Positions 6,241-13,808 are shown, counted from the first letter of the stretch. The stretch: 33,894 nt of DNA from Nevskia soli DSM 19509 (GCF_000711955.1 NZ_JONR01000047.1:1-33894), one strand, 5' to 3'. Translations and numbers: made by a program. The notes: generated by a model from the letters alone, not told the origin.

Positions 6241-7770
6241 TTGAAACGTTTCCGTCTGCTCTTTTCCACTGCCGTGATCACAAGCCTCGTCGTCTGGGGC
6301 TGCACGCGTTCTCCCGGGATCGAGACCGCGGACGCGCAGGAGCGCGTGCTGGCGACGAACGTCAGCGTGCCTTCGGCCCATCACCAGCTGCGGCGCAACG
6401 GCGGCTGGCTGGTGGATGAGCAGGGGCGCGTGGTGATCCTGCACGGCGTCAACGCGGTGTGGAAACAGGCGCCTTACGTGGCGCCGGACTCGGTGGATGG
6501 CTTCACCGCCGCCGATGCCGACTGGCTGGCGGCGCACGGCTTCAACGCGGTGCGCGTGGGCGTGCTGTTCGCCGGCGTGATGCCGCAGCCGCACATGGTG
6601 GATTCTTCCTACCTGGACAAGATCGACCGCATCGTGCAGCTGCTCGCCGCCCGCGACATCTACATCCTGCTGGATTTCCACCAGGACCTGTACAACGAGC
6701 GCTACCAGGGCGAGGGCTTCCCCGACTGGGCGACGCAGCCGAGCCGCTTCGACAGCGTGGCCAAGGTGGGCTTTCCGCTCAACTATTTCACGCCTTCGAC
6801 CAGCCAGGCCTTCGACCGTTTCTGGGACAACGCCGACGGCATCCAGGACGATTACCGCGACGCCTGGACGGCGGTGGCGGCGCGCTGGGCGGCACAGGAT
6901 CACCTGATGGGCTACGACGTGATCAACGAGCCCTGGCCGGGCAGCAGCTGGCCGTTCTGCGCCGACCCGCAGGGCTGCTCGCGCTTCGAGAACGACAAAC
7001 TGCAGGCGATGTACGAAAAGGTGCTGGCGGGCATCCGCAGCGCCGATCAGGACAATATCGTGTGGCTGGAGCCGCAGATCCTGTTCGACTTCGGCGTGGC
7101 CTCGCATCTGGGCGAGCGCGCCATCGCGGACAGCCAGCTGGGCCTGTCCTGGCATGACTACTGTCTGCCGGAGACGCTGCTGCAGGCCGCCGGCCTGAAG
7201 AAGCTGCCGGCCTGCGGGCCGTTGGAACAGCGGGTCTTCAGCAATGCGCGTGTGACCAGCCAGCGCCTGGGCGCGGCCTCGCTGCTGAGCGAGTTCGGCG
7301 CCAGTGACGACCTGCTCGACACCGGGCGCGTGGCCGATCTCGCCGACCACAATCTCACCGGCTGGATGGTCTGGTCCTACAAGAACTGGGGCGACCCCAC
7401 GACGCAGGCGCAGGGCAGCGGGGCGCAGAGCCTCTTCACCCAGGACTCTGACCTGGGTTCGGCCAAACAGGCCAAGCTGGCGCTGCTGGAGCGGCCCTAC
7501 CCGCAGGCGATTGCGGGGACGCCGCAGGGCTTTGGCTATGACGTGGACAGCAATACGTTCGAGCTGAGCTATTCGACGGTACTGCCGAGCGGGAGCAGCG
7601 CGGTGGCCGGGGCGGTGACGGAGATTTATGTGCCTGCTTTGCACTACCCGGCTGGGTACAGCGTACAGGTGCAGGGTGGGCGTGTGGTGTCGGCGGTTGG
7701 GGCGGCGCGGCTGGAGGTAGTTGCTGATGCCGGGGCGGAAGTGGTGACGGTTACAGTTACGGCGCCCTAG
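6241..7770 (+). CDS. Endoglycoceramidase-like glycoside hydrolase family 5, exported
   Basis: A 509-residue GH5 (clan GH-A) enzyme. An N-terminal export signal (KRFRLLFSTAVITSLVVWGC) ends at Cys21, giving a probable but non-ideal lipobox (VWGC). The TIM barrel spans about 50-400: GGWLVDEQGRVVILHGVNAVWK, LLDFHQDLYN (His147), the acid/base motif MGYDVINEPW (Glu230), SWHDYC (His305) and the nucleophile LLSEFGA (Glu351). A small C-terminal beta domain (about 415-509) matches the architecture of endoglycoceramidases, which split glycosphingolipids between sugar and ceramide. Substrate specificity is inferred from this resemblance. Start is a TTG at 6241 with TTAGGAA upstream; no in-frame ATG gives the signal peptide. 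Paralogous to the gene at 18827-20299. Divergent from HMG-CoA reductase across the TTGTGACAA array. Confidence 0.85.
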   Translation: MKRFRLLFSTAVITSLVVWGCTRSPGIETADAQERVLATNVSVPSAHHQLRRNGGWLVDEQGRVVILHGVNAVWKQAPYVAPDSVDGFTAADADWLAAHGFNAVRVGVLFAGVMPQPHMVDSSYLDKIDRIVQLLAARDIYILLDFHQDLYNERYQGEGFPDWATQPSRFDSVAKVGFPLNYFTPSTSQAFDRFWDNADGIQDDYRDAWTAVAARWAAQDHLMGYDVINEPWPGSSWPFCADPQGCSRFENDKLQAMYEKVLAGIRSADQDNIVWLEPQILFDFGVASHLGERAIADSQLGLSWHDYCLPETLLQAAGLKKLPACGPLEQRVFSNARVTSQRLGAASLLSEFGASDDLLDTGRVADLADHNLTGWMVWSYKNWGDPTTQAQGSGAQSLFTQDSDLGSAKQAKLALLERPYPQAIAGTPQGFGYDVDSNTFELSYSTVLPSGSSAVAGAVTEIYVPALHYPAGYSVQVQGGRVVSAVGAARLEVVADAGAEVVTVTVTAP

Positions 7771-7787
7771 CGGCGAGTGCGGCTGGT

Positions 7788-7880
7788 CCCTCCCTCGATA
7801 CGCACCGCAGGCGACGCTACTCGGGACATTCGGAAAAGCGCACTGTGGTGCGCGATTCACTCGGGACGAACGGAGGGAGC
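7788..7880. repeat. Dispersed repeat family A, full copy
   Basis: TCCCTCCCTCGATACGCACC ... CGACGCTACTCGGGACATTC ... CGCGATTCACTCGGGACGAACGG. Two stem-forming cores separated by CGGAAAAGCG. It lies between the ends of two convergent genes (GH5 and TetR). Confidence 0.65.
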
Positions 7881-7910
7881 CGCGAAGCCCGGAATTACAA
7901 CCTTAAAAGC

Positions 7911-8468
7911 TCAAATCGACTCGCGTGCGGCTTCCAGGATTTCCTCGGACAGGCCTTTTGAGCGCACGGCCCTGGACAGCAACAGGGCGCCGACCATGGT
8001 GGAGAACATGGCGATGGCCTTGTCCCGGGCGTCGGTGCGGGCGCCGGAATATTCCTCCAGCATGGCCAGCATGGTTTCCAGCTTATCCTCGAACACCGCC
8101 TTGGTGGCGGGCGTCAGGCGGGCGACGTCCGCCCCGAGGGAAGCCACGGCGCAACCTTTTTCCGGGTTGTCGCGGTGTTTTGCACTGAGATAGGACGCAG
8201 CGATGGCCTGGCGGGCGTTGTTTTTGGGGGCTTCTTCGCCGGCTGCACGCAAACGGGCGATGGTCTGATCCAAAGCGGTGCCCAGCGATTCCGCCACCAG
8301 GGCTTCCTTGGAATCGAAGTGGGCGTAGAAGCCGCCGTGCGTCAGGCCAACGGACTTCATCAGGTCGGCGACGCCGATGCCATTGACGCCGGCGCCGCGC
8401 AGCAGCTCGGCGGCGCTGGCGACGATGCGGGCGTGGGTTTCTTCCTTGCGGCTGTCCGGGTAACGCAT
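7911..8468 (-). CDS. TetR/AcrR-family transcriptional repressor
   Basis: A 185-residue regulator. The helix-turn-helix is at about 8-55: EETHARIVASAAELLRGAG, then GVADLMKSVGLTHGGFYAHF and SKEALVAESL, a classic TetR DNA-binding domain of the THGGFYxHFxSK subgroup. The C-terminal ligand domain contains PEKGCAVASLGADVARL, typical of a group that often responds to electrophiles or biocides (family knowledge). The start at 8468 is unambiguous: MRYPDSRKEETHARI is the usual N-terminus. A perfect 8-4-8 inverted repeat lies 15 bases upstream of its own start, so autorepression is expected. The MFS exporter gene on the same strand is about 350 bases upstream and may be a target. Confidence 0.9.
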   Translation of the reverse strand: MRYPDSRKEETHARIVASAAELLRGAGVNGIGVADLMKSVGLTHGGFYAHFDSKEALVAESLGTALDQTIARLRAAGEEAPKNNARQAIAASYLSAKHRDNPEKGCAVASLGADVARLTPATKAVFEDKLETMLAMLEEYSGARTDARDKAIAMFSTMVGALLLSRAVRSKGLSEEILEAARESI

Positions 8469-8483
8469 GACGGGTTCCTGCTG

Positions 8484-8503
8484 AATATGACTATCGTCAT
8501 ATT
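8484..8503. promoter_or_regulatory. Perfect inverted repeat, likely TetR operator
   Basis: AATATGAC (8484-8491), TATC, GTCATATT (8496-8503): exact 8-base arms with a 4-base spacer, AT-rich against a GC-rich background, just upstream of the TetR start codon. Placement and symmetry fit an autoregulatory operator. Confidence 0.75.
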
Positions 8504-8564
8504 AACTGCTGCGGATGCCTCTGGCTATATCGACAAGGGGGAGGTACGGCGGAGGAAGCGAGAG

Positions 8565-8590
8565 TCCCGCCCCTCCTGGGAGGGGCGGGA
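8565..8590. repeat. GC-rich hairpin in the 8504-8816 gene-free stretch
   Basis: TCCCGCCCCT (8565-8574) pairs exactly with AGGGGCGGGA (8581-8590); the inner CCTGGG can extend the stem. No T-run follows on either strand, so it is not a textbook terminator. The rest of 8504-8816 shows no convincing gene; short open frames there lack start signals and family features. Confidence 0.5.
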
Positions 8591-8816
8591 ACGTGGGGAC
8601 AAACCGCTTCAAGCGTGCTGTTACCGCTTACAGCTCAGCGTCCTCTGTCACCAGTGAATCTTGCCCGGCGCCCTGCGGCGACGGGCGGGAATTAAAAAGG
8701 TGGACTTACTGCCGCCACGCGCCTGGGAACGCAGGGACGGCACGCCACCAAACAAGTCGGCTCGCAGGAGGAGGAGTGCGTACAGCAGCCGACAGCAGAC
8801 AACACAGTAGACATTC

Positions 8817-10385
8817 CTAGTGACTGTCAGCGCTGGAGGCGGCGGTAGGCAGCATCCGGCGGCTGAAAGGCAGGACCGTCAGCGCCAGCAGGAACAGGCT
8901 TGCCAGGACCAGGAAGGAGTCGGCATAGGTCATGCTCAGGGCCTCCTTGCTTATCAACTGGTTCAGCACGCTCATGGCCATCTGCTGTTGCTCGGCGGTG
9001 TCTGACGTGAGTACTTGCATTTGCCGTGCCAACCCGGCCAGGACCGGGTCCACATTGGGGTTGGCGGATGTGACGGTTTCCACAATCCGGGTGTAGTGCA
9101 GGTGGAAGCGGTGGTTGATGACCGTGTTGCTGGCGGCGATGCCGATGGCGCCGCCGAGGTTGCGCATCAGGTTGGACAGGCCGCTGGCGGACTTGAGCCA
9201 CTGCGGCGGCATGGCGCCCAGGGCCATGTTGGTGGCCGGGACGATGCAGAACATCATGGCGAAGCCGCGCATGGCCTGCGGCCAGAACAGCTCGTCCTTG
9301 CCCCATTGCGAATTCAGATAGCTGATCGAGTACAGGGACAGGGCGAACAGCAGGAAGCCGAACAGGATCATGTGGCGCGGGTCCATGCGCCGCGACAGGC
9401 CGGCGGCGAACGGGGTAGCCAGCACCTGGGCGATGCCGGTAATGAAGACGGCCTTGCCGATGTCCAGGCTGCGGTAGTCCTGCACGCTGGCCAGGTATTG
9501 CGGGATCAGGTAGATGGAGCTGAAGACGCCGATGCCGAGCACGAACTGGAACAGGCAGCCCATGGCGAAGCGGGTGTTGCGGAAGATGCGCAGGTCCACT
9601 ACCGGGCGCGGGTGGGTGAGGCTGTTGTAGAAGAAGAACAGGGCCGAGGTGGCTGAGGCCGCCGCGACCCAGCAATTGGTGGTGTCCTCGAACCAGTCCC
9701 AGCGCGGCCCCTCTTCCAGCACGTATTCCAGCCCGCCGAGGAACATGGCCAGCAGCGGGATGCCCCAGGGATCGAAACCGCGCAGGACGGAAGGATCGGC
9801 CTCGTCGACGCGGGCGTAGATCGGCACCAGGATGGTGATGAGCAGGCCGGGCACGATGTTGATGAAGAACAGCCAGTGCCAGGACAGCACATCGGTGATC
9901 CAGCCGCCCAGCGTCGGCCCCAGCGTGGGCGCCAGGGTGGCGACGATACCGAGGATGGCCGGGATCAGCGCCTGCTTCTTGCCCTGGAACAGCACGAAGC
10001 CGGTGGCGAACACGGTGGGCACCATGGCGCCGCCGACGAAGCCCTGCACCGCGCGACAGGCGATCATCACGTTGAGGTTCCAGGCGAAACCGCAGGCGAT
10101 GCTGGACAGAGTGAAGGCCGCCGCCGACACGGTGAACAGCCAGCGGGTGGAGAAGGCGCGGCTGAGGAAGGCGGAGAGCGGAATCATCACGATTTCCGCG
10201 ATGAGGTAGCTGGTCTGTACCCAGGAGCCCTCGTCCGCGCCGGCCGAGAGACCGGATTCGATCTCCGGCAGCGAGGCGGCGACGATCTGCACATCGAGCA
10301 GGGACATGAACATGCCCAGGGCCATGACGGCGAAGACCAGGAGCTTGGTCTTTTCGGACATTGCGGCTACCGGGTTTGGGGTCAT
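8817..10385 (-). CDS. EmrB/QacA-type MFS drug exporter (DHA2, 14 TM)
   Basis: A 522-residue inner-membrane proton-driven exporter of the DHA2 family. TM1 carries the family motif LLDVQIVAASLPEIESGL, followed by WVQTSYLIAEIVMIPLSAFLSRAFSTRWLF. Motif C appears as GPTLGGWITDVLSWHWLFFIN with INIVPGL next to it. Length and hydrophobic pattern fit 14 helices, and the polar loop around 430-480 (RIVETVTSANPNVDP) is the usual periplasmic loop near the C-terminus. EmrB partners normally need an EmrA membrane-fusion protein and an outer-membrane channel; neither is adjacent. The start at 10385 lacks a good ribosome site; ATG at 10361 (MSEKTKLL) is an alternative. An AT-rich promoter with a dyad lies just upstream. 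Confidence 0.9.
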   Translation of the reverse strand: MTPNPVAAMSEKTKLLVFAVMALGMFMSLLDVQIVAASLPEIESGLSAGADEGSWVQTSYLIAEIVMIPLSAFLSRAFSTRWLFTVSAAAFTLSSIACGFAWNLNVMIACRAVQGFVGGAMVPTVFATGFVLFQGKKQALIPAILGIVATLAPTLGPTLGGWITDVLSWHWLFFINIVPGLLITILVPIYARVDEADPSVLRGFDPWGIPLLAMFLGGLEYVLEEGPRWDWFEDTTNCWVAAASATSALFFFYNSLTHPRPVVDLRIFRNTRFAMGCLFQFVLGIGVFSSIYLIPQYLASVQDYRSLDIGKAVFITGIAQVLATPFAAGLSRRMDPRHMILFGFLLFALSLYSISYLNSQWGKDELFWPQAMRGFAMMFCIVPATNMALGAMPPQWLKSASGLSNLMRNLGGAIGIAASNTVINHRFHLHYTRIVETVTSANPNVDPVLAGLARQMQVLTSDTAEQQQMAMSVLNQLISKEALSMTYADSFLVLASLFLLALTVLPFSRRMLPTAASSADSH

Positions 10386-10406
10386 GGGAATTTGTTGTTG
10401 GCCTTT

Positions 10407-10424
10407 ATATTATATTCATAATAT
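10407..10424. promoter_or_regulatory. AT-rich dyad in the promoter of the MFS gene
   Basis: ATATTAT (10407-10413), ATTC, ATAATAT (10418-10424): exact 7-base arms, 22 bases upstream of the MFS start, within a strikingly AT-rich tract (10404-10433) in GC-rich DNA. Probable operator plus -10 region. The half-sites differ from the 8484-8503 dyad, so a different regulator may act here. From 10440 to 10704 I see no gene. Confidence 0.5.
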
Positions 10425-10704
10425 TATAATCGTAATGGGAATGTCGATGGCGGGAGGAGCTAGCAAGAGCCGAGGTCAGCATTACAAAGATTGGGGATAC
10501 GGGTGCATCGCAGGCTTGAAGGTATCGGCAGCCTGTATGAACCGAGACCGGTTCTCAGTCCCGCTTTACTTGTTATGGATAGTCCGACCCACTACGATCG
10601 AACTATAGGAAAATTAGGGGCCTATATGGGCATTTTCGGTAAATCGCCAGACTGCATATGCGGGCGTCGGCGTCCGTTTACTTGTTATTAGAAAACTCGA
10701 ACAC

Positions 10705-11292
10705 ATGACCACCATTCGCGACACAAACCCGGGGAAGCTCGGCACTTTACCGTACGTGATTGGAAGCGTGTCTTTCATCCCTCTTTTCGGTGTGCTGTTT
10801 GGAATCGTCGCCGTTGTCTGGGGTTTGAGCACCAAAAGGCCTGGCGGGAAGTGGCTTGCGGCCATCGGCGCGGGAGGAATCAGCTTCACATTCTTTATTT
10901 ATGGAGGCCTGTTCTATCTTGGGACTGTGCAGCGTGGTGGCGCTTTCGACGAGCTTCGCGTAAAGCTGACTCAGTCCGCCATCAATTCACTGGTTCCGTC
11001 GATTGAACTCTACAAGATCCAGAATGGAAGGTACCCCGATTCCCTTGAGGTGCTTCAACAATCGATGCCGAAGGATAGCTTTGCAGCAATGTTTGTTACT
11101 GATCCTAGCGTCATGGTACCCGAGGAAAAGCCGAGATATTTTTTCTATGAAAAGGTCGGCGAAGACCACTATTACCTGAGAGGTTTAGGTCCGGACGGAA
11201 AGCCATTCACTACGGATGATGTCGTTCCTCAGATTTCATCAAACCCCGATAGCAAGCTTGGATTGCTTATCGAAAAGCAAGCAGGTTCCTGA
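10705..11292 (+). CDS. Membrane protein with type II secretion GspG-like (pseudopilin) C-terminal domain
   Basis: A 195-residue protein. Two hydrophobic helices come first, about 15-42 (LPYVIGSVSFIPLFGVLFGIVAVVWG) and 50-75 (FTFFIYGGLFYLGTV). A soluble domain follows: INSLVPSIELYKIQNGRYPDSLEVLQQ, then YFFYEKVGEDHYYLRGLGPDGKPFTTDDVVP. The YxxxNGRYPxSLxxL and YYLxGxGPDGxxxTxDD elements are those of the GspG-type pseudopilin domain. There is no prepilin peptidase site (no G-F-[ST]-L-x-E helix), so this is not a true pseudopilin but a membrane-anchored relative. Function unknown. The ribosome site before ATG 10705 is weak. It opens an AT-richer patch of three unrelated small genes. Confidence 0.68.
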   Translation: MTTIRDTNPGKLGTLPYVIGSVSFIPLFGVLFGIVAVVWGLSTKRPGGKWLAAIGAGGISFTFFIYGGLFYLGTVQRGGAFDELRVKLTQSAINSLVPSIELYKIQNGRYPDSLEVLQQSMPKDSFAAMFVTDPSVMVPEEKPRYFFYEKVGEDHYYLRGLGPDGKPFTTDDVVPQISSNPDSKLGLLIEKQAGS

Positions 11293-11445
11293 TCCGCGCT
11301 GCAATTGCTTCTTAGGATGCAATGAACGAAGTGAATTGCACCGCTGATACAGATGCCAACGATGCAATTCGCAAAAGGCGCTCATTGCATCTTATATTAC
11401 GATCTTGCACGAACGAAGATTAATGCCCATTTATGGAAGCCCACC

Positions 11446-11970
11446 ATGCTCAGCAATTTTGTTTGGCGCACTCCTGACGACAGCAGCGACCGGAAACTCC
11501 TTGCGGACGTCAAGGAGTACGGCTGGCATATCGTAGAAGTCTTCGATAACGTGCCCTCCGACAGGCCGCGGCCGTCCTTCTGTTTCTCGGTGGGCTTGTT
11601 CCTAAACCATGAGCATCCTGAAATCGTCTTGATGGGCTTGCCAGGCATGGCCGTCGGACGAATCATCAACCAGGTTGGCGCCTTCATACGCGATGGTGGA
11701 CGGATCATCCCGGAGAAACGCTACAACGATTTCATCCCCGGGCGCGAAGTGATTTTCCGGCCGATAGACGACAGCCAATATGGGGAATATCTGGGAACCG
11801 CCCTGTGGTTTTATCGAAGCCTGCTTCCGAAATCATTCCCGGCGCTGCAACTGGTATGGCCCGACAAGTCCGGTGTTTTTCCATGGGAAGACGGTTTTGC
11901 TCAGGAATACTCTTCTCTGCAACATGCGCTTTGGAACAAGGCGAGTAGTACTTCAGCAGAGTGGGACTGA
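11446..11970 (+). CDS. DUF4262-domain protein
   Basis: A 174-residue cytoplasmic protein matching the DUF4262 layout: YGWHIVEVFDNV, FCFSVGLFLNHEHPEIVLMGLP, GREVIFRPIDDSQYGEYLGTALWFY, then FPALQLVWPDKSGVFPWEDGF. The family has no established function. Start at ATG 11446 (MLSNFVWRTPDDSSDRK) with GGAAG upstream; the longer in-frame reading (MPTMQFAKGAH...) from 11353 has a composition unlike the family and is doubtful. Codons are less GC-biased than in flanking core genes. It follows the GspG-like gene by about 150 bases and precedes a small zinc-ribbon gene; no operon is evident. Confidence 0.8.
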   Translation: MLSNFVWRTPDDSSDRKLLADVKEYGWHIVEVFDNVPSDRPRPSFCFSVGLFLNHEHPEIVLMGLPGMAVGRIINQVGAFIRDGGRIIPEKRYNDFIPGREVIFRPIDDSQYGEYLGTALWFYRSLLPKSFPALQLVWPDKSGVFPWEDGFAQEYSSLQHALWNKASSTSAEWD

Positions 11971-12052
11971 TACGGCGCCGGGAACACTGAGCGCGCATTC
12001 CTGAAGCCCACCTTGTTGCACCCGGACCACGTCAGCACAAAGGGCTTATCAA

Positions 12053-12346
12053 ATGTTCTGTCCAAAATGCGCTGACAGACTCGAGTTGATCAACGACGAA
12101 CTCACGTGTGTCCGAGGCAACATGGTGCTCTCGAAGAGTATGGCGAGCCGGTTGACTGAGTGTTACGTAGCCAAGTCCCGTTATCCCAAGGAATCCTCAT
12201 CGTCGATTCGATGGGGCGGAAATTGGTACTGTCCCGGGTGCGGCGTCAAGGCCGAAGAAAAGGAAGGTGCTGTACGCTGCCCTCGATGCACGCTGTGCAT
12301 GAATGAGTTCCTCCATCAACTTGTCGAACTTCATCCTCACGCGTAG
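12053..12346 (+). CDS. Small double zinc-ribbon protein, function unknown
   Basis: A 97-residue protein. Cys3-x2-Cys6 pairs with Cys19 (CPKCADRLELINDELTC), and a second ribbon has Cys60-x2-Cys63 with Cys76-x2-Cys79 and Cys82 (WYCPGCG ... VRCPRCTLC). This spacing fits one or two rubredoxin-like zinc knuckles. No other domain is present. The start codon has AAGGGC upstream at acceptable distance. It is the third small gene in the AT-richer patch 10430-12350. Zinc binding is well supported, role unknown. Confidence 0.6.
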   Translation: MFCPKCADRLELINDELTCVRGNMVLSKSMASRLTECYVAKSRYPKESSSSIRWGGNWYCPGCGVKAEEKEGAVRCPRCTLCMNEFLHQLVELHPHA

Positions 12347-12373
12347 CGCTTACAGTCCGAGTGTTATGAGCAG

Positions 12374-12401
12374 CCCGGATGAAGTGCAACGGAATCCGGG
12401 G
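12374..12401. repeat. Single arm of dispersed repeat family B
   Basis: Differs from the left arm of the palindrome at 13060-13087 by one base (GTGCAACGG for GTGAAACGG), read from CCCGGATGAAGTG to GGAATCCGGGG. The second arm is absent. The two family B elements flank the CDP-alcohol phosphatidyltransferase gene. Confidence 0.65.
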
Positions 12402-12455
12402 CTTCAAAAGCTGCCCACCCCGCGCTACTGGCATTTTCCTTTCGCCTGCGGCATC

Positions 12456-12476
12456 ATAATGAACAATGTTCATTAT
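12456..12476. promoter_or_regulatory. Perfect 9-3-9 inverted repeat overlapping a start codon
   Basis: ATAATGAAC (12456-12464), AAT, GTTCATTAT (12468-12476). Exact 9-base arms, typical in length and symmetry of TetR-family operators. The proposed ATG of the next gene (12466) lies inside it, so a bound protein would block initiation, or the gene starts downstream. No regulator gene adjoins it. Confidence 0.65.
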
Positions 12477-13047
12477 ATCGCGCGAAGCCATTCCGCTATC
12501 ACTGACGGTGCTGCGTCTGATTCTGGCCCCAGTGATGCTCGCGCTGGCTGCCTTCGCGCCCTCGCCCGCCGGCTTCGCCGTCTGCCTGATCGCCGCGCTG
12601 CTCAGCGATATCTTCGACGGGGTCATCGCGCGCCGTCTGGGTGTGGCCACGCCTGGCCTGCGGCGGCTGGACAGCATTGCCGATACGCTGTTCTACGCCG
12701 CCTGCATCGGCGCGCTGTGGCTGCTGTATCCGCGCACGCTTGCGGCCCATGCGGCGCCGCTGCTGGTGCTGCTCGGGCTGGAACTGCTGCGTTATGGCTT
12801 CGACCTGCTCAAGTTCGGCCGCGAAGCGAGCTACCACATGTGGAGTTCAAAACTGTGGGGGCTATTGCTGTTCCTGGCCTTTTTCTCGCTGCTGGTGCTG
12901 GGGCGCGACGGGTGGCTGGTGGATGCGGCGATTGTTGCCGGCATTGTGGCGGATCTTGAAGGGCTGTTGATTTCCGCGCTGCTGCCGCGCTGGCGAAGCG
13001 ATGTGCCAAGCATGTTTCATGCTGGCCGCATCAGGCGTGCCGGATAA
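12466..13047 (+). CDS. CDP-alcohol phosphatidyltransferase family membrane enzyme
   Basis: A 193-residue, about six-helix membrane protein. The catalytic signature is SDIFDGVIARRLGVATPG then LRRLDSIADTLFY, supplying the four metal-binding aspartates (Asp48, Asp51, Asp69, Asp73). The usual DxxDGxxARx8GxxxDxxxD differs only where Leu replaces the middle Gly. Such enzymes move a phosphatidyl group from a CDP-diacylglycerol-type donor to an alcohol, making phospholipids; the acceptor is not predictable. The N-terminus MFIISREAIPLSLTVLRLILAP is right for the family, but the ATG at 12466 has no ribosome site and lies inside a 21-base dyad, so leaderless initiation or a downstream GTG (12508) is possible. 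Followed 12 bases on by a 68-base palindrome. Confidence 0.85.
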   Translation: MFIISREAIPLSLTVLRLILAPVMLALAAFAPSPAGFAVCLIAALLSDIFDGVIARRLGVATPGLRRLDSIADTLFYAACIGALWLLYPRTLAAHAAPLLVLLGLELLRYGFDLLKFGREASYHMWSSKLWGLLLFLAFFSLLVLGRDGWLVDAAIVAGIVADLEGLLISALLPRWRSDVPSMFHAGRIRRAG

Positions 13048-13059
13048 CGGCGCGCGTAA

Positions 13060-13127
13060 CCCGGATGAAGTGAAACGGAATCCGGGGAGTTCGGCGCAGC
13101 CCCGGATTCCGTTTCACTTCATCCGGG
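13060..13127. terminator. Family B repeat: perfect 28-base-arm hairpin between convergent genes
   Basis: Arm 13060-13087 (starts CCCGGATGAAGTG, ends ATCCGGGG) is an exact reverse complement of 13100-13127, with a 12-base loop AGTTCGGCGCAG. It sits between the CDP-alcohol transferase gene and the convergent LysE-type gene and so can stop transcription from both sides, though no T-run is present. The same family occurs as a single arm at 12374-12401. Confidence 0.7.
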
Positions 13128-13140
13128 CTACTTCAATACT

Positions 13141-13773
13141 TCAACTGGCGAAGCGGCCGATCAGCAGGGAGGCGGCGATGGCCCACATGGTGGCGGCGAT
13201 GGCACCGTCGAGCACGCGCCAGGCCAGCGGGCGGGCGAACAGGGGGGCCAGGTAACGCGCGCCGTAGCCGAGGGAGAAGAACCAGGTGAACGAGGCGGTG
13301 ACGGCGCCGAGGCCGAACCACCAGCGCAGTTCCGGCGGCTGTTGCGCGCCGATGGAGCCGAGCAGCACCACGGTGTCGAGATAGACGTGTGGGTTGAGCA
13401 GGCTGAAGGCCAGGGCGGTGCCGATTGCGGCGGACGCGGTGGAGGGGGCATCGGCGCCGGCGCGGTCGATGGTCATGGCCTGCGGATGGAAGGCGCGGCG
13501 CGCGGCCTTGATGCCGTACCAGCCGAGGAACAGGGCGCCACCCAGCGCGGCCACTTGCAGCAGGATGGGTGAAGCCTGCACCAGGGCGCCCATTCCGGAG
13601 AGGCCGGCGGCGATCAGGGTGGCATCGACGCAGGCGCAGACCAGGACGGTGGGCAGGACCTGGCAGCGCAGGATGCCGAGGCGCAGGACGTGGGCGTTCT
13701 GCGGGCCGATGGCGATGATCAGGCCGGCGCCGGTGAGGAGGCCGGTGATGAGGGCTTGCAAGAGTTGGTTCAA
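13141..13773 (-). CDS. LysE/ArgO-family amino-acid exporter
   Basis: A 210-residue, six-helix inner-membrane transporter. It begins LNQLLQALITGLLTGAGLIIAIGPQNAHVLRLGI; the GxxxxIGPQNxxVLRxGI segment is the LysE/ArgO signature. Later elements are ALAFSLLNPHVYLDTVVLLGSIG (the NPH..LDT motif) and a C-terminal helix pair. Relatives export basic amino acids such as lysine or arginine; which one is not certain here. Start is a TTG at 13773, the only start that gives the family N-terminus; the frame stays open further upstream through repeat DNA and is not coding there. Divergent from a LysR-family gene, but that gene is GcvA-like rather than LysG/ArgP-like, and a repeat lies between. Confidence 0.87.
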   Translation of the reverse strand: MNQLLQALITGLLTGAGLIIAIGPQNAHVLRLGILRCQVLPTVLVCACVDATLIAAGLSGMGALVQASPILLQVAALGGALFLGWYGIKAARRAFHPQAMTIDRAGADAPSTASAAIGTALAFSLLNPHVYLDTVVLLGSIGAQQPPELRWWFGLGAVTASFTWFFSLGYGARYLAPLFARPLAWRVLDGAIAATMWAIAASLLIGRFAS

Positions 13774-13808
13774 GGTGATCCCAATACCACTTCTGGAGTA
13801 AACGAATG

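Noticed and set aside
6229..7860. Minus-strand open frame antisense to the first GH5 gene
   Set aside because: Arg/His/Gln-rich shadow; the plus strand carries the catalytic motifs.
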